Assembly (NCBI GenBank): GCA_031291675.1
Contig: JARLIO010000080.1
Coordinates: 44,735 to 108,734 of the forward strand
Direction: 5' to 3'
Length of the DNA stretch: 64,000 bases
Source of the DNA: Azospirillaceae bacterium
GTDB taxonomy: Bacteria; Pseudomonadota; Alphaproteobacteria; Azospirillales; Azospirillaceae
Position 1 is the first letter of the stretch. Each line of letters starts with the position of its first letter. Positions 37,174 through 51,255 of this stretch are shown piece after piece. The notes beneath the pieces are model-generated. The model had not been told where the DNA came from and ran no database searches. It saw only the letters and a list, made by a program, of their open reading frames with translations. Position numbers and translations under genes: made by a program.

Positions 37174-37297
37174 GGGTTTCCCCGCCTCCTGCGCCGAGGG
37201 AAGGTCTTGCGACGGAAAGGGGACCCCGGACGGGGCACCCGCGGAAAATCCGGCACCGCGCTTTGCGGTCCCGGCCGGTTCTCAGACAAGTTGGTGG

Positions 37298-37786
37298 TCA
37301 ACGATAGGGGGCGTCGGCCGTCAGATTGGCAGCGATTTCCGCTTCCCAGCGGTCACCGTTGTCCAGCAGCTTCTGCTTGTTATAGAAAAGCTCTTCGCGT
37401 GTCTCGGTCGAAAATTCGAAATTCGGTCCTTCGACGATCGCATCGACGGGGCAGGCTTCCTGACACAAGCCGCAATAGATGCACTTCGTCATGTCGATGT
37501 CGTAGCGCGTGGTCCGGCGGCTGCCGTCGTCGCGGGGTTCGGCCTCGATCGTGATCGCCTGGGCCGGACACACCGCTTCGCACAGCTTGCAGGCAATGCA
37601 ACGTTCTTCGCCATTGGCATAACGGCGCAACGCATGCTCGCCGCGGAATCGCGGACTGATCGGGCCTTTCTCGTGCGGATAATTCAGCGTGACCTTCGGC
37701 CGGAACATGTAGCTGAAGGTCAAAGCCATTCCCGACACCAATTCGGACAGGAAAAAGCCGCGGGCGGTGCGGTCCAGGAATGCCAT
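37298..37786 (-). CDS. nuoI: NADH-quinone oxidoreductase subunit I
   Basis: The 162-aa subunit carries two 4Fe-4S clusters (N6a and N6b) with the motifs [12 protein letters not shown] and [12 protein letters not shown], which pass electrons toward subunit B. The ATG at 37786 follows GGAGGAG; an in-frame ATG further upstream at 37837 is in the intergenic sequence. It lies 104 bases downstream of the nuoH stop. Confidence 0.96.
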   Translation of the reverse strand: MAFLDRTARGFFLSELVSGMALTFSYMFRPKVTLNYPHEKGPISPRFRGEHALRRYANGEERCIACKLCEAVCPAQAITIEAEPRDDGSRRTTRYDIDMTKCIYCGLCQEACPVDAIVEGPNFEFSTETREELFYNKQKLLDNGDRWEAEIAANLTADAPYR

Positions 37787-37890
37787 ATCAAATCTCCTCC
37801 AGCCATCGCTGTCATACCGGTTTCCCGGCATCACCACGCGCGATCACACGATGTCGAACGGTGCAACCCCTTCGCCCATCGCGCAGATTG

Positions 37891-38901
37891 TCATTTCGGC
37901 AACCAACCGAATGTCTCGAGCACACCGGCCGTAACGAGCACCCAAATCAACGAGAACGGCAGAAAAATTTTCCAGCCCAGACGCATCAACTGGTCGTAAC
38001 GATAGCGCGGCATCGTCGCCCGAACCCAGATGAACACGAACAGGCAAGCGGCGATCTTGGCAAAGAACCAGATCGGCCCCGGGATCCAGGTCAACGGCGG
38101 AATTCCCAACGGCGGCAACCATCCCCCGAGAAACAGGATCGTGGTCAGCGCGCTCATCAGGATCATGTTGGCGTATTCGCCGAGGAAGAACAGCGCGAAG
38201 GTCATCGCCGAATATTCGACATTGTAGCCGCCGACGAGTTCCGACTCGCCTTCAGGCAGATCGAACGGCGCACGGTTGGTTTCGGCCAGCCCCGAAATGA
38301 AGAAGACGATGAACATCGGAAACAGCGGCACGGCAAACCAGATCGTGTGCTGGGCCTCGACGATCCGGCTGAGATTGAGCGATCCCGCGCAGAGCAGAAC
38401 CGAGACAATCACCAGACCGATCGAAACCTCGTAGGACACCATCTGCGCCGCGGAGCGCAGACCACCGAGAAAGGCATATTTCGAATTCGACGCCCAGCCG
38501 GCAATGATGATGCCGTACACGCCCAGCGAGGACACCGCGAACAGGTACAGCACGCCGACATTGATATTCGACAACACCAGGCCGGCGCCGAAGGGAATGA
38601 CCGCCCAGGCCACGAGACTCAACAGGAAGGTCACCATCGGCGCCGCCAGGAACAACGCCCGGTTGGACCCGGCCGGAATGATGGTTTCCTTGGTCAGCAG
38701 CTTCAGACCATCCGCCATCGGCTGCAGCAGACCAAACGGACCAACGATATTCGGGCCCTGCCGCAGTTGCATCGCCGCCATCACCTTGCGCTCGGCATAG
38801 GTCAAATAGGCGACGGCGACCAACAACGGGATGATAATGGCAAGAACTTCGAGAATAATGATGATGGTCGGCAGCGCGTAGCCGCTCCAGAAGCTAACCA
38901 T
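37891..38901 (-). CDS. nuoH: NADH-quinone oxidoreductase subunit H
   Basis: The 336-aa membrane subunit forms the quinone-binding site at the junction of the two arms of complex I. Conserved parts are [62 protein letters not shown] and [16 protein letters not shown]. The start overlaps the nuoG stop by eight bases. Confidence 0.96.
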   Translation of the reverse strand: MVSFWSGYALPTIIIILEVLAIIIPLLVAVAYLTYAERKVMAAMQLRQGPNIVGPFGLLQPMADGLKLLTKETIIPAGSNRALFLAAPMVTFLLSLVAWAVIPFGAGLVLSNINVGVLYLFAVSSLGVYGIIIAGWASNSKYAFLGGLRSAAQMVSYEVSIGLVIVSVLLCAGSLNLSRIVEAQHTIWFAVPLFPMFIVFFISGLAETNRAPFDLPEGESELVGGYNVEYSAMTFALFFLGEYANMILMSALTTILFLGGWLPPLGIPPLTWIPGPIWFFAKIAACLFVFIWVRATMPRYRYDQLMRLGWKIFLPFSLIWVLVTAGVLETFGWLPK

Positions 38902-40957
38902 GGGTGCCGGTCTTCTCTCTGGCGGGAAGGATAAAAGCCTCGGTACACTGCGCCATAGTCACCGAAGCACGGCTGATCGGATCCGTCATATAGAAATTCT
39001 CGATCGGCGCGGCAAACGGAACCGCGTCAACAGCGCCTGGGCCCCCGAACGGCGCCCAGGACGCCGCGACGCGGGCATCGATCGCACCGAACACCGGGCT
39101 GGTCGCCGCAAGTTGCCGGCGCACCGCACCCAGGCTGTCGTAGGGCAGCGGGTGACCGAGAACGGCGGACAGCGCCCGCAGAATCTTCCAGTCTTCCCGC
39201 GCCTCGGCCGGGGCGAACGTCGCCTGGCGACCCCATTGCGCCCGCCCCTCGGTGTTGACGTAGGTGGCGTTCTTCTCGGTGTAGGCGGCGCCGGGCAGCA
39301 CGACGTCCGCGCGATGCGCACCCCGGTCGCCATGATGTCCCTGATAAATGACGAAGGCCTTGCCGAAGCGGCCACCGTCGATCTCGTCGGCCCCCAGCAG
39401 ATAGACGACATCAAGCTCGCCGGCCCCCGCCGCCGCCACGATCCCGGCGGTCGCCAGACCGCCCTCGCCCGGGACGAAACCAAGCTCGAGACCACCGGTC
39501 CGCGCCGCGGCCAGATGCAGGAAATTGTAGCCGTTCCAGTCGTCGGTGATCATGCCGAAGGTTTCGGCGGCACGACGCGCCAAAGCCTGAACCGCCAAGC
39601 CGTCGCGACGCTGCACCGCGCCGGTGCCGAGGATCAGCAGCGGCCGCTTGGCCTCCTTGAGCACCGCGGCAAAGCCATGGCGGCCCTCGATCAGATCCTC
39701 CAGACTCTGCGGCCCGGCGCCGATCAGGGTCGTCGGATAGGTCAGATCATGTTGCGGCCCGATGACGCCGACTTTCAGCCCGCCCTGAAGATAGCGCTTG
39801 CGCACCCGCGCATTGATCAGCGGCGCTTCCCAGCGCAGGTTGGTGCCGATCAGCAAAATAGCGTCGGCCTGCTCGATCCCGGCGATCCCACTATTGAATA
39901 ACCAGCCGGCACGGGCCGAAACGTCGAACTGCGCCCCGTCCTGGCGGCAATCCCGATGGGGCGAGCCCAGCGCGATCATCAGATCCTTCAAGGCCAGCAT
40001 CGATTCGGCGTCGGCCAGATCACCGGCCAGCGCGGCAATCCGCGACCCGGGGACACCGTTGAGCCGCTGTGCGATCGCCGCAAACGCGTCATCCCATGAC
40101 GTCGCAACCAGCTTGCCATCGCGCCGAACATAGGGCCGATCCAGCCTTTGGCGCTTCAAGCCATCGATCGCGTAACGGCTCTTGTCGGAAATCCATTCCT
40201 CATTGATGTCCTCGGCCAGGCGCGGCAACACGCGCATGACCTCGGGCCCCCGAACATCAACGCGGATATTGCTGCCGACGGCATCGAACACATCGATGCT
40301 TTCGGTCTTGCGCAGCTCCCAGGGGCGCGCCGTGAAGGCATAGGGCTTTGCGGTCAGTGCGCCGACGGGACAGACATCAACCAGATTTCCAGACAGTTCC
40401 GAATCGATCGCCTGCTCGACATAGGTCGTCACTTCCATATGCTCGCCGCGCGATGTCGCACCCAGCACCGGAACGCCGGCGATCTCGTCAATGAAACGGA
40501 TACAGCGCGTGCAATGAATGCACCGGGTCATCACGGTCGCGACCAGCGGCCCGAGATTCTTGTTGGTGACCGCCCGCTTGCTCTCGCCGTAACGGCTGTG
40601 ATCAAAGCCGTAGCCCATGGCCTGGTCCTGAAGATCGCATTCGCCGCCCTGATCGCAGATCGGACAATCGAGCGGATGATTGATCAGCAGAAATTCCATC
40701 ACGCCGCGGCGCGCCTTGCGCACGGTTTCGGTGTTGGTCTTGATGACCATGCCGTCCGAACAGGGCATCGCGCAACTGGCGATCGGCTTGGGTGCCCGCT
40801 CCATCTCGACCAGGCACATCCGGCAATTCGCCGGGACGCTCAGGCGTTCGTGATAGCAAAAGCGCGGAATCTCGATCCCCAGCTTTTCCGCGGCCTGGAG
40901 CACGGAGGTTCCCGGCTCAACCTCGACCTGGACACCGTCGATTGTCAGTTTCGGCAT
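38894..40957 (-). CDS. nuoG: NADH-quinone oxidoreductase subunit G
   Basis: The 687-aa subunit holds one 2Fe-2S and two 4Fe-4S clusters of the NADH arm. The N-terminus has [19 protein letters not shown], then [14 protein letters not shown] and [12 protein letters not shown], followed by a molybdopterin-oxidoreductase-like domain that has lost its cofactor. The length and motif order fit the mitochondrial/alphaproteobacterial type. It lies 18 bases after the nuoF stop. Confidence 0.96.
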   Translation of the reverse strand: MPKLTIDGVQVEVEPGTSVLQAAEKLGIEIPRFCYHERLSVPANCRMCLVEMERAPKPIASCAMPCSDGMVIKTNTETVRKARRGVMEFLLINHPLDCPICDQGGECDLQDQAMGYGFDHSRYGESKRAVTNKNLGPLVATVMTRCIHCTRCIRFIDEIAGVPVLGATSRGEHMEVTTYVEQAIDSELSGNLVDVCPVGALTAKPYAFTARPWELRKTESIDVFDAVGSNIRVDVRGPEVMRVLPRLAEDINEEWISDKSRYAIDGLKRQRLDRPYVRRDGKLVATSWDDAFAAIAQRLNGVPGSRIAALAGDLADAESMLALKDLMIALGSPHRDCRQDGAQFDVSARAGWLFNSGIAGIEQADAILLIGTNLRWEAPLINARVRKRYLQGGLKVGVIGPQHDLTYPTTLIGAGPQSLEDLIEGRHGFAAVLKEAKRPLLILGTGAVQRRDGLAVQALARRAAETFGMITDDWNGYNFLHLAAARTGGLELGFVPGEGGLATAGIVAAAGAGELDVVYLLGADEIDGGRFGKAFVIYQGHHGDRGAHRADVVLPGAAYTEKNATYVNTEGRAQWGRQATFAPAEAREDWKILRALSAVLGHPLPYDSLGAVRRQLAATSPVFGAIDARVAASWAPFGGPGAVDAVPFAAPIENFYMTDPISRASVTMAQCTEAFILPAREKTGTHG

Positions 40958-40975
40958 CGGACGCCCCTCGCTTAC

Positions 40976-42292
40976 TTACTCGGCGGCCAGCGGGGCGCCC
41001 TGGCGCCCGCCGGTCGGTGTGGCGCCCTCGTGCCGGGCGCGGATACGGCGCTCCAACTCGGGCCGGAAATGGCGGATCAGTCCCTGAACCGGCCACGCAG
41101 CGGCATCGCCCAGGGCACAGATAGTGTGCCCCTCGATCTGTCGGGTGACCTGGTCCAGCATGTCGATCTCGTCGACCGCGGCCTGACCCCGGACCATCCG
41201 TTCCATCACGCGCGACAGCCAGCCGGTTCCCTCGCGGCACGGCGTGCACTGGCCGCAGCTCTCATGCATATAGAAACGCGACAGACGCGCGATCGCCGCG
41301 ACAATGTCCGTGGATTTGTCCATCACGATCACCGCCGCGGTGCCAAGACCGGACTGCACCGCGCGCAGACTGTCGAAATCCATCAGCACCGTGTCGCAAA
41401 CCGACTTCGGCAGCACCGGAACCGAAGCCCCGCCAGGGATCACCGCCAGCAGATTGTCCCAGCCGCCCCGCACCCCGCCCGCATGCTTTTCGATCAGCTC
41501 CCGCAGGGGGATGCCCATCTCCTCTTCCACATTGCAGGGGCGCTCGACATGACCGGAGATGCAGAAGACCTTGGTCCCGGTATTCTTCGGCCGCCCCAGC
41601 CCGGCAAACCAGGCAGCGCCGCGGCGCAGAATCGTCGGCACCACGGCAATGCTCTCGACATTGTTGACCGTGGTCGGCTGGCTGTAGAGCCCGGCCTGGG
41701 CCGGGAACGGCGGCTTGTTGCGCGGCTGGCCCTTCTTGCCTTCCAGGCTCTCGATCAGCGCGGTTTCCTCGCCGCAGATATAGGCGCCAGCCCCCCGATG
41801 AAGGTAGAGCTCAAAATCCCATCCCGAGCCCGCAGCGTTGGGGCCGATCAATCCGGCGGCATAGGCCTCGTCGATCGCCTGCTGAAGATGGACCGCCTCG
41901 TTATAGAACTCGCCGCGGATATAGATGTAGCAGGCGTTGGCACCGATCGCGAAACTGGCGATCAGACAACCTTCGACCAGCTTGTGCGGATCAAAACGCA
42001 GAATATCGCGGTCCTTGCAGGTCCCAGGCTCGCCCTCATCGGCATTGACGACGAGGTAATGGGGCCGCGCGCCGGTCTGCTTGGGCATGAATGACCATTT
42101 CAGGCCGGTGCCAAAACCGGCACCGCCGCGGCCGCGCAACCCGGACTCCTTCATCTCGTTGATGATCCAGTCACGCCCCTTCGAAATCAGGTCCCGGGTC
42201 CCATCCCAGTCACCGCGCGCTCGCGCCGCTTCCAGCCCGAAGCTCTCAAACCCGTAAAGGTTGGTAAAAATTCGATCTTCATCCCGCAGCAT
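40976..42292 (-). CDS. nuoF: NADH-quinone oxidoreductase subunit F
   Basis: The 438-aa flavoprotein subunit binds NADH, FMN and a 4Fe-4S cluster. It has the glycine-rich [55 protein letters not shown] and the cluster motif [12 protein letters not shown]. It is 23 bases downstream of nuoE in the operon. Confidence 0.97.
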   Translation of the reverse strand: MLRDEDRIFTNLYGFESFGLEAARARGDWDGTRDLISKGRDWIINEMKESGLRGRGGAGFGTGLKWSFMPKQTGARPHYLVVNADEGEPGTCKDRDILRFDPHKLVEGCLIASFAIGANACYIYIRGEFYNEAVHLQQAIDEAYAAGLIGPNAAGSGWDFELYLHRGAGAYICGEETALIESLEGKKGQPRNKPPFPAQAGLYSQPTTVNNVESIAVVPTILRRGAAWFAGLGRPKNTGTKVFCISGHVERPCNVEEEMGIPLRELIEKHAGGVRGGWDNLLAVIPGGASVPVLPKSVCDTVLMDFDSLRAVQSGLGTAAVIVMDKSTDIVAAIARLSRFYMHESCGQCTPCREGTGWLSRVMERMVRGQAAVDEIDMLDQVTRQIEGHTICALGDAAAWPVQGLIRHFRPELERRIRARHEGATPTGGRQGAPLAAE

Positions 42293-42315
42293 CGCCCGAT
42301 CCCCGTTCTCTGCGC

Positions 42316-42984
42316 CTAGCGATCATCAGCCGGCAGGATGTCGGCACTTCCGGCCGACGGTAGAGCGATCCCGGCGCGTTCGGCCGATGCCGTCAACGTC
42401 GTTGGACCCCCGGCGGGACAGGCCCCGGACCGTCCGGTCGTCGACCCCGACGCCGGGCGTTCGCCACGCGCGAGCGCATCCAGCAGGGCCTCGGTCCGCG
42501 GTCCGTCAAGGTCTTCGTAGGTATCGTCATTAACCTGGATCATCGGCGCATTGACGCAAGCCCCGAGGCATTCGACCTCGACCAGTGTGAACTGACCATC
42601 GGCGGTGGTTTCGCCAAAATCGATCCCCAGCTTGCGCCGGCAGCTCGAAACAACGGCGTCCGAGCCCCGCAACCAGCAGGGAGTGTTGGTACAGACCTGA
42701 ACCAGATGCTTGCCGACCGGGGCCCGGTTGAACATCGTGTAGAACGATGCGACCTCGTAAACCCGGATCCGCGGCATTGACAGCATATCGGCGACCGTGT
42801 CCATCGCGGCGCGCGGCAGCCAGTTGTCATGTTGCCGCTGGGCCAGGTCCAGCAAAGGAATCACCGCGCTGGCCTGGCGACCCGCGGGATATTTCGCAAT
42901 CAGCGCCCGCGCCCGCTCCAGATTGGCCTCGGTAAAAGCGAAGCTCTCCGGTTGCGCTTCAGCCGGCATCGACGGAGCGCTCAT
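42316..42984 (-). CDS. nuoE: NADH-quinone oxidoreductase subunit E
   Basis: The 222-aa thioredoxin-like subunit holds a 2Fe-2S cluster bound by CTNTPC and CLGACVNAP. The first 165 residues match the family; the rest is a Gly/Pro/Ser/Ala-rich tail (from about [14 protein letters not shown]) that shorter homologues lack and is probably disordered. The start overlaps the nuoD stop by four bases (ATGA). Confidence 0.95.
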   Translation of the reverse strand: MSAPSMPAEAQPESFAFTEANLERARALIAKYPAGRQASAVIPLLDLAQRQHDNWLPRAAMDTVADMLSMPRIRVYEVASFYTMFNRAPVGKHLVQVCTNTPCWLRGSDAVVSSCRRKLGIDFGETTADGQFTLVEVECLGACVNAPMIQVNDDTYEDLDGPRTEALLDALARGERPASGSTTGRSGACPAGGPTTLTASAERAGIALPSAGSADILPADDR

Positions 42985-44198
42985 CGATCAATCTCTCCGA
43001 AAACGATGTCCATGGACCCGATGATGGCCACGGCATCGGCCAGCATGTGTCCACGCGACATGAAATCCATCCCCTGCAGATGGGCGAAGCCCGGCGCCCG
43101 GATCTTGCAGCGGTAGGGCTTGTTGGAACCATTGGCGACCAGATAGACACCGAACTCACCCTTGGGCGCCTCGACGGCGGTGTAGGTCTCACCCGCCGGG
43201 ACATGAAAGCCCTCGGTGAACAGCTTGAAATGATGGATCAGTGCTTCCATCGAGCGCTTCATCTCGCCCCGGAACGGCGGCGCGATCTTGTTGTCGGCCA
43301 GGCGAACCGGCCCTTCGGGCATTTCCTTGAGGCACTGGCGGATGATCTTGTTCGATTGGACCATCTCCAGCGTGCGCACCAGATATCGGGCGTAGCAATC
43401 GCCGGTAAGTCCGATCGGAACGTCGAACTCCATCCGGTCATAGACGTCATAGGGCTGGGATTTGCGCAGATCCCAGGCGACGCCCGAGGCCCGCAGCATT
43501 GGCCCCGAGAACCCCCAATCCAGCGCCTGCTCCCGGGAGACCACGCCGATATCGACGGTGCGCTGTTTGAAGATCCGGTTTTCCGACAGAAGATTCTCGA
43601 GATCATCAAGGAATTTCGGGAATTGCTCGGTGTATTCCCAGATGTCGTCGGCCAGCCCTGCCGGCAGATCGAGATTGACGCCGCCGGTTCGAAAGTAATT
43701 GGCATGGAGTCGGGCACCGCACACCCGCTCGTAGAACTCCATCAACTTTTCGCGCTCTTCAAACCCCCACAGCGACGGCGTAATCGCCCCGACATCGAGA
43801 GCATAGGTCGTGACGCTGAGCAGGTGATTGAGAATGCGGCCAATCTCGGCATAGAGCACCCGGATATACTGGGCCCGCAACGGCGCGGTCACGCCCAGCA
43901 GTTTCTCGGTCGCCAGGACAAAGGCGTGCTCCTGGTTCATCGGCGCGACATAGTCGAGCCGGTCGAAATAGGGCATTGCCTGCAGGTAGGTCTTGTATTC
44001 GATCAGTTTTTCGGTGCCACGGTGCAGCAACCCGATATGCGGATCGGCGCGCTTGACCACTTCGCCGTCCATCTCGAGCACCAGGCGCAACACGCCGTGC
44101 GCCGCCGGATGCTGCGGGCCGAAATTGATCGTATAGGGCTTGATCCGGAATTCGGCTTCGGCTTCCGCCGCCGCCGTCGTGATCCCCGTGGTCGCCAT
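42981..44198 (-). CDS. nuoD: NADH-quinone oxidoreductase subunit D
   Basis: The 405-aa subunit forms the quinone pocket of the hydrophilic arm. It has [27 protein letters not shown] start ([16 protein letters not shown]), [30 protein letters not shown] and [15 protein letters not shown]. Its ATG overlaps the nuoC stop by one base (TAATG). Confidence 0.97.
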   Translation of the reverse strand: MATTGITTAAAEAEAEFRIKPYTINFGPQHPAAHGVLRLVLEMDGEVVKRADPHIGLLHRGTEKLIEYKTYLQAMPYFDRLDYVAPMNQEHAFVLATEKLLGVTAPLRAQYIRVLYAEIGRILNHLLSVTTYALDVGAITPSLWGFEEREKLMEFYERVCGARLHANYFRTGGVNLDLPAGLADDIWEYTEQFPKFLDDLENLLSENRIFKQRTVDIGVVSREQALDWGFSGPMLRASGVAWDLRKSQPYDVYDRMEFDVPIGLTGDCYARYLVRTLEMVQSNKIIRQCLKEMPEGPVRLADNKIAPPFRGEMKRSMEALIHHFKLFTEGFHVPAGETYTAVEAPKGEFGVYLVANGSNKPYRCKIRAPGFAHLQGMDFMSRGHMLADAVAIIGSMDIVFGEIDR

Positions 44199-44839
44199 TA
44201 CGCCTTGCTCCCCGGATTGCCGCCAGCCTGCGGCGCCGTCGCCTTCTCGTCGCCGGGCAACACGCCCCGCGCCATGCCATCCCAGGGGCTGAGAAAATCG
44301 AACGCCCGGAAATCCTGGGTCAGCCGCACCGGCTCGTAGACCACACGCTTCTGTTCATCGTCGTAGCGGACTTCGACGAATCCGGTCATCGGAAACTCTT
44401 TGCGCAGCGGGTGGCCATCGAAGCCATAGTCGGTCAGCAACCGGCGCAAATCGGGGTGTTCGGCAAAGAAAACGCCAAACATATCCCACACTTCGCGCTC
44501 GAACCAGTTGGCGGTACTGAAAACGCCGGTGACCGACGCCACCGGCGTGTCCTCGTCGGTCATCACCTTGATCCGGATCCGGCGATTGAATTTCAGGCTC
44601 AACAGATGATAGACGACCTCGAAGCGCTCCGCCCGCTCCGGAAAATCGACCGCGGTGATATCCATCAACTGGCGGAATTGAAAATCCGGATGGCCCCGCA
44701 GCATGATCAGTGCAGGAACCAGGCCGTCGCGAACCAGAACAACAGTCAACTCACCGAGCTTGATCTCGGTCCGCACGACCTGATCGCCGAGCAGCGACGT
44801 GATCTGGTCGGCCAGGGCGGGAAGCGACAATTCGGACAT
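44198..44839 (-). CDS. nuoC: NADH-quinone oxidoreductase subunit C
   Basis: The 213-aa subunit connects B and D in the hydrophilic arm. Conserved parts are [41 protein letters not shown] ([19 protein letters not shown]) and [20 protein letters not shown] at 44839 has AGGAAGG upstream; frames extending further upstream are intergenic. C and D are separate genes, as usual outside the enterobacteria. Confidence 0.96.
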   Translation of the reverse strand: MSELSLPALADQITSLLGDQVVRTEIKLGELTVVLVRDGLVPALIMLRGHPDFQFRQLMDITAVDFPERAERFEVVYHLLSLKFNRRIRIKVMTDEDTPVASVTGVFSTANWFEREVWDMFGVFFAEHPDLRRLLTDYGFDGHPLRKEFPMTGFVEVRYDDEQKRVVYEPVRLTQDFRAFDFLSPWDGMARGVLPGDEKATAPQAGGNPGSKA

Positions 44840-44853
44840 GACCGGGGCCTTCC

Positions 44854-45405
44854 TTAGCGAGCGATCACATTGCCGCGTTTGATCTTTTTTTGCAATTGCA
44901 AGATGCCGTACACCAGGGCCTCGGCCGACGGCGGGCAACCCGGCACGTAGATATCGACCGGCACGATCCGGTCACAGCCGCGGACGACCGCGTAAGAATA
45001 GTGGTAATAACCACCGCCATTGGCACAAGAACCCATGCTGATCACCCAGCGCGGTTCGGCCATCTGGTCATAGACCTTGCGCAGTGCCGGCGCCATCTTG
45101 TTGGTCAAGGTCCCGGCGACAATCATGACGTCGGACTGGCGGGGGCTGGGGCGCGGAATGACACCGAAACGGTCGAGATCATAACGGCTCATATAAGCGT
45201 GGATCATCTCGACGGCGCAACAGGCCAAGCCGAAGGTCATGGGCCAGAGTGACCCGGTTCGTGCCCAATCGACGACCGCGTCAAATTTGGCGACGATAAA
45301 GCCCTTGTCCTGGATTTCCTGGGTGACGCGCTTGAGATAGGCATCCTGTTCGGCGCCCGGCGGCAACACCGCCAGGGCTCCGGCCTCGATATCCGACGAT
45401 GTCAC
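44854..45405 (-). CDS. nuoB: NADH-quinone oxidoreductase subunit B
   Basis: The 183-aa subunit binds the terminal 4Fe-4S cluster N2. It has [49 protein letters not shown] and the [10 protein letters not shown] motif. The start is the GTG at 45405, which overlaps the nuoA stop (GTGA); the frame upstream of it lies inside nuoA. Confidence 0.96.
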   Translation of the reverse strand: MTSSDIEAGALAVLPPGAEQDAYLKRVTQEIQDKGFIVAKFDAVVDWARTGSLWPMTFGLACCAVEMIHAYMSRYDLDRFGVIPRPSPRQSDVMIVAGTLTNKMAPALRKVYDQMAEPRWVISMGSCANGGGYYHYSYAVVRGCDRIVPVDIYVPGCPPSAEALVYGILQLQKKIKRGNVIAR

Positions 45406-45770
45406 TCCCACTCCAACGCCCCTTTCTTCCACTCGTAGACGAAACCGACCGTCAGGATGAGCAGAAATATCACCATGGACCAGAAACCAAAGCCGCCAAT
45501 GCCGCCCAGCGAGATCGCCCAGGGAAACAGAAAGGCGATTTCGAGGTCGAAGATGATGAACAGGATCGAGACCAGATAAAAGCGAACATCGAACTTGGCG
45601 CGGGCATCGTCAAAGGGCTCGAAACCGCATTCATAGGGCGAAACCTTCTCACTGTCGGGCTTTTGCCGGGCCACGATCAGCGAAGCCGCGACAGCCGCCA
45701 GTGCGATCAGACTGGCGATGCCCAGAAACAGCAGGATCGGCAGATATTCGATGATCAACGGACTTGTCAT
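45402..45770 (-). CDS. nuoA: NADH-quinone oxidoreductase subunit A
   Basis: The 122-aa membrane subunit is the first gene of the operon. It has three helices and the conserved [20 protein letters not shown] loop, then [23 protein letters not shown] stands ten bases before the ATG at 45770. The promoter should lie in 45771-45984; I do not see a clear -35/-10 pair there. Confidence 0.97.
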   Translation of the reverse strand: MTSPLIIEYLPILLFLGIASLIALAAVAASLIVARQKPDSEKVSPYECGFEPFDDARAKFDVRFYLVSILFIIFDLEIAFLFPWAISLGGIGGFGFWSMVIFLLILTVGFVYEWKKGALEWE

Positions 45771-45984
45771 GGCAACCCATCCCTCCAGCCAAGTCGCCCC
45801 GGCGTGACCCCACCCGCGGCAGCTCCATTGCGAGCGCCACGGCAGAAGCCGGCCTGGCCGTTATGATACGGTCGCCCCGGGGTTGCCGCACTTTGCCCCC
45901 CTGTGAACGCCCAAACGACGGACACCGGCCAACAGACCGCGATCCCGGAAAGATCCGGGCCTCACCCTGGCCAGATCAATTCGA

Positions 45985-46061
<77 letters not shown>

Positions 46062-46180
46062 GTCGTGTTGACGCGCCGGTTAGTACGACAGGGTTTTCTT
46101 CGTGTCAATGTCCGAAATACCACGTTTGTGCTGTGCGGCAGACGAGAGCCGCCGCCATCGCCGCGGCAAAAAACCTGTGT

Positions 46181-46438
46181 TTACGAAGCATGAGACTCGG
46201 GTGCCGCTGTCGCGGTATCGCCGTGCGAGACGCGGTCGCGCAGGGCGCCATAGGCCGCTATGACCGCATCGAATTCACGCGGAACATCGCGTTTTTCAAC
46301 GTGGTCAACGCCACCAAACCGCGTCATCGCCAGCTCCAGCGCCTGTTTGAGGTGCTCGGCGACCTCAAAATCCGCCTGCTCGATCGCAAGCTCAAGGGCA
46401 GCGAGAATGCGATCCGCAAGACGCCGTTCAACATCCAT
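46181..46438 (-). CDS. Small conserved-type hypothetical protein (85 aa)
   Basis: The protein begins MDVERRLADRILAALELAIE and continues EVAEHLKQALELAMTRFGG, an amphipathic all-helical pattern seen in small uncharacterised alphaproteobacterial proteins. It lies between two tRNA genes on the same strand. The ribosome-binding site is weak, so existence rests on composition and codon pattern. No function can be given. Confidence 0.55.
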   Translation of the reverse strand: MDVERRLADRILAALELAIEQADFEVAEHLKQALELAMTRFGGVDHVEKRDVPREFDAVIAAYGALRDRVSHGDTATAAPESHAS

Positions 46439-46592
46439 GTCAACACCCGCCGATGGCTCTGTAGCATCGACGCTGATGGTAGCATGGTGGCCAGACCCGC
46501 GAAAGCGGCAACGCCCGGCGGAATAGCCCGCTGCCAGGGCACAACCGATTGTGACGGAACTCCCCGATTCAGACCCTGTGACCGGGATACAG

Positions 46593-46667
46593 TGGTGGGC
46601 GATGACGGGTTCGAACCGCCGACCCTCTCGGTGTAAACGAGACGCTCTACCGCTGAGCTAATCGCCC
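46593..46667 (-). tRNA. tRNA-Val (TAC)
   Basis: The cloverleaf starts GGGCGATTAGCTCAGCGG. The anticodon arm CTCGT-TTACACC has TAC in the loop, the T arm is GGCGGTTCGAACCCG, and CCA is encoded at 46593-46595. Confidence 0.96.
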
Positions 46668-46770
46668 CTGCCCTCTGCTTATCCCTGGCGCGGCAAACCC
46701 GGCGTTGCACCGGCGCCCTCGCCAGGGCCGCTCCGGAGCCCATGGCGGGCCCCGGAAGCAAGCCGCTGGT

Positions 46771-47043
46771 TCAGTTCAACGCGTCCTTCAAGGTCTTGCC
46801 CGCCTTGAACTTCGGCTGGCGCGACGCCGGAATGTCGATCTTTTCGCCGGTCCGCGGATTGCGCCCTTCTGACGCGGCCCGGTCCGACACGGCGAATGTT
46901 CCAAAACCGACCAACCGGACCTCATCTCCTTTTTTCAGGGAGTCGGTGATGCCATCGAAGACCGCGTCCACAGCCTTGGTTGCATCAGTTTTCGACAGAC
47001 CAGCCGTATCGGCCACGAGCGCGACGAGGTCGTTTTTGTTCAC
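46771..47043 (-). CDS. hupB: DNA-binding protein HU
   Basis: The 90-aa histone-like protein compacts and bends DNA. It has NKNDLVALVADTAGLSKTDA, VRLVGFGTFAVSDRAASEGR-type and the DNA-binding arm GRNPRTGEKIDIPASRQPKF. It follows lon on the same strand, a common arrangement. It is transcribed toward tRNA-Val. Confidence 0.96.
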   Translation of the reverse strand: MNKNDLVALVADTAGLSKTDATKAVDAVFDGITDSLKKGDEVRLVGFGTFAVSDRAASEGRNPRTGEKIDIPASRQPKFKAGKTLKDALN

Positions 47044-47120
47044 CTAAAGCCCCCATTAAATTACCGCAAAATTCAAGCAACACGTCTCGACTTGAACTGC
47101 CAGCCGAAAGTGTATGTCGA

Positions 47121-47160
47121 CGTCGCGGAACCCGTCAATCAGTACGCTGGTTCCGCGACG
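47121..47160 (-). terminator. Hairpin between lon and hupB
   Basis: CGTCGCGGAAC (47121-47131) and GTTCCGCGACG (47150-47160) form an 11-base-pair stem with an 18-base loop, 32 bases downstream of the leftward lon stop. No U-run follows, so it may be a partial terminator or a processing site rather than a full intrinsic terminator. Confidence 0.5.
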
Positions 47161-47191
47161 CGCAGACTTTATGCGGTTTGCTAAGCGGGGC

Positions 47192-49600
<2,409 letters not shown>

Positions 49601-49763
49601 GGTATTTGCGCCTCTCGCTTACGAGCCGTCAGCCTGAGATAGGCCTGTATTGTTCTCATCCCGAAATGGGCACAAGAATCGTTAACGGCACCGAACTATT
49701 ACGTGGAGCAAGGCCGGCAGAGATCAAGGACTTGACATCCGCCCCACCCCGCACCACCGGTCT

Positions 49764-51041
49764 CTATGCGCCCGGCGCGACCTCGTTACGACGTTCGTTG
49801 CGCCGGTCGGAATAGATGTAGAGAGGCTTCGCGCGCCCTTCCACGACCTCTTTGTTGATGACGATCTCCTCCACAGCGTCAAGCCCGGGGAGTTCGAACA
49901 TCGGATCGAGCAAAATGCCCTCCATGATCGAGCGCAAGCCGCGCGCCCCGGTCTTGCGTGCGATGGCACGATAGGCGATCGATTTCAGCGCTTCCTCATG
50001 GAAGTTGAGCTGGACGTCTTCCATCTCGAACAGGCGCTGATATTGCTTGACCAGGGCGTTTTTCGGCTTGGTCAGGATTTCCATCAAGGCCGCCTCATCA
50101 AGGTCGGTCAGTGTCGCAACCACCGGCAGGCGGCCGACAAACTCGGGGATCAGGCCGAACTTCAGCAGATCCTCGGGCTCGACATCGCGCAGGATCTGCC
50201 CGGTCGTGCGCTCGTCGGGTCCCCGGACATCAGCACCGAAGCCGATCGACGTGCCACGACCGCGCTGGGCGATGATCTTTTCCAGGCCTGAGAAGGCGCC
50301 ACCGCAGATAAACAGGATGTTGGTCGTGTCGACCTGCAGGAACTCCTGCTGCGGATGCTTGCGCCCGCCCTGCGGCGGCACCGAAGCCACGGTGCCTTCC
50401 ATGATCTTGAGCAGGGCCTGCTGGACGCCCTCGCCCGACACGTCGCGCGTGATCGACGGATTGTCCGATTTGCGGCTGATCTTGTCGACCTCGTCGATAT
50501 AGACAATGCCGCGCTGCGCGCGCTCGACATTGTAATCGGCGGCCTGGAGCAATTTCAGAATGATGTTTTCGACGTCCTCGCCGACATAACCGGCCTCGGT
50601 CAACGTCGTCGCATCGGCCATGGTGAAGGGCACATCGATGATGCGGGCCAGGGTCTGGGCCAGCAGCGTCTTGCCACATCCGGTCGGACCCACCAACAGG
50701 ATGTTCGACTTCGCCAATTCGACATCGCTGTGCTTGGTGCCATGCGCAAGGCGTTTGTAGTGATTATGGACCGCGACCGAGAGCACACGCTTGGCGTGGC
50801 TTTGACCGATCACATAATCATCCAGGACGGCATTGATGTCACGCGGGGTCGGCACGCCGTCCCGCGACTTCACCAGCGTCGTCTTGTTTTCCTCGCGAAT
50901 GATGTCCATGCACAGTTCGACGCATTCATCACAGATGAACACGGTCGGGCCGGCAATCAGCTTGCGCACCTCGTGCTGGCTCTTTCCACAGAAGGAGCAG
51001 TACAGGGTATTTTTGGAATCGCCGCCGCTGGACTTGGTCAT
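49764..51041 (-). CDS. clpX: ATP-dependent Clp protease ATP-binding subunit ClpX
   Basis: The 425-aa unfoldase feeds substrates to ClpP. The N-terminal zinc domain has [11 protein letters not shown] and CDECVELC. The AAA+ core has [25 protein letters not shown] and the pore loop [13 protein letters not shown]. The IGF ClpP-contact loop is within IGFGADVRG or close to it. It lies 214 bases downstream of clpP, so it may have its own promoter in addition to read-through from clpP. Confidence 0.97.
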   Translation of the reverse strand: MTKSSGGDSKNTLYCSFCGKSQHEVRKLIAGPTVFICDECVELCMDIIREENKTTLVKSRDGVPTPRDINAVLDDYVIGQSHAKRVLSVAVHNHYKRLAHGTKHSDVELAKSNILLVGPTGCGKTLLAQTLARIIDVPFTMADATTLTEAGYVGEDVENIILKLLQAADYNVERAQRGIVYIDEVDKISRKSDNPSITRDVSGEGVQQALLKIMEGTVASVPPQGGRKHPQQEFLQVDTTNILFICGGAFSGLEKIIAQRGRGTSIGFGADVRGPDERTTGQILRDVEPEDLLKFGLIPEFVGRLPVVATLTDLDEAALMEILTKPKNALVKQYQRLFEMEDVQLNFHEEALKSIAYRAIARKTGARGLRSIMEGILLDPMFELPGLDAVEEIVINKEVVEGRAKPLYIYSDRRNERRNEVAPGA

Positions 51042-51255
51042 TTGTGCTCCGTCACCACTCCGGGGGATCCCGGGCTACCCAAGGCCGCCCGACCGCCCGT
51101 CACCAAGAACGCCGGCCGAGCTTCCGCTCCATTCAATGTTACCCCGGGCAAGCCCGGCTGCAAGACCGATTTATGAACACGGCCCCACCCGACATGCACA
51201 TTCAACAACACGTAACACGTCATTTTCAACAAAATGTTAAGATCCTCGCCCCAAC

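Noticed and set aside
49701..49745. Possible heat-shock (sigma-32) promoter before lon
   Set aside because: A CTTGATC -35-like word is present on the minus strand, but the -10 region (CCACGTAAT) is too far from the consensus to call.
51143..51156. CCGGGCAAGCCCGG palindrome between clpX and clpP
   Set aside because: It is a short hairpin with a two-base centre and no U-run; too weak to be called a terminator.
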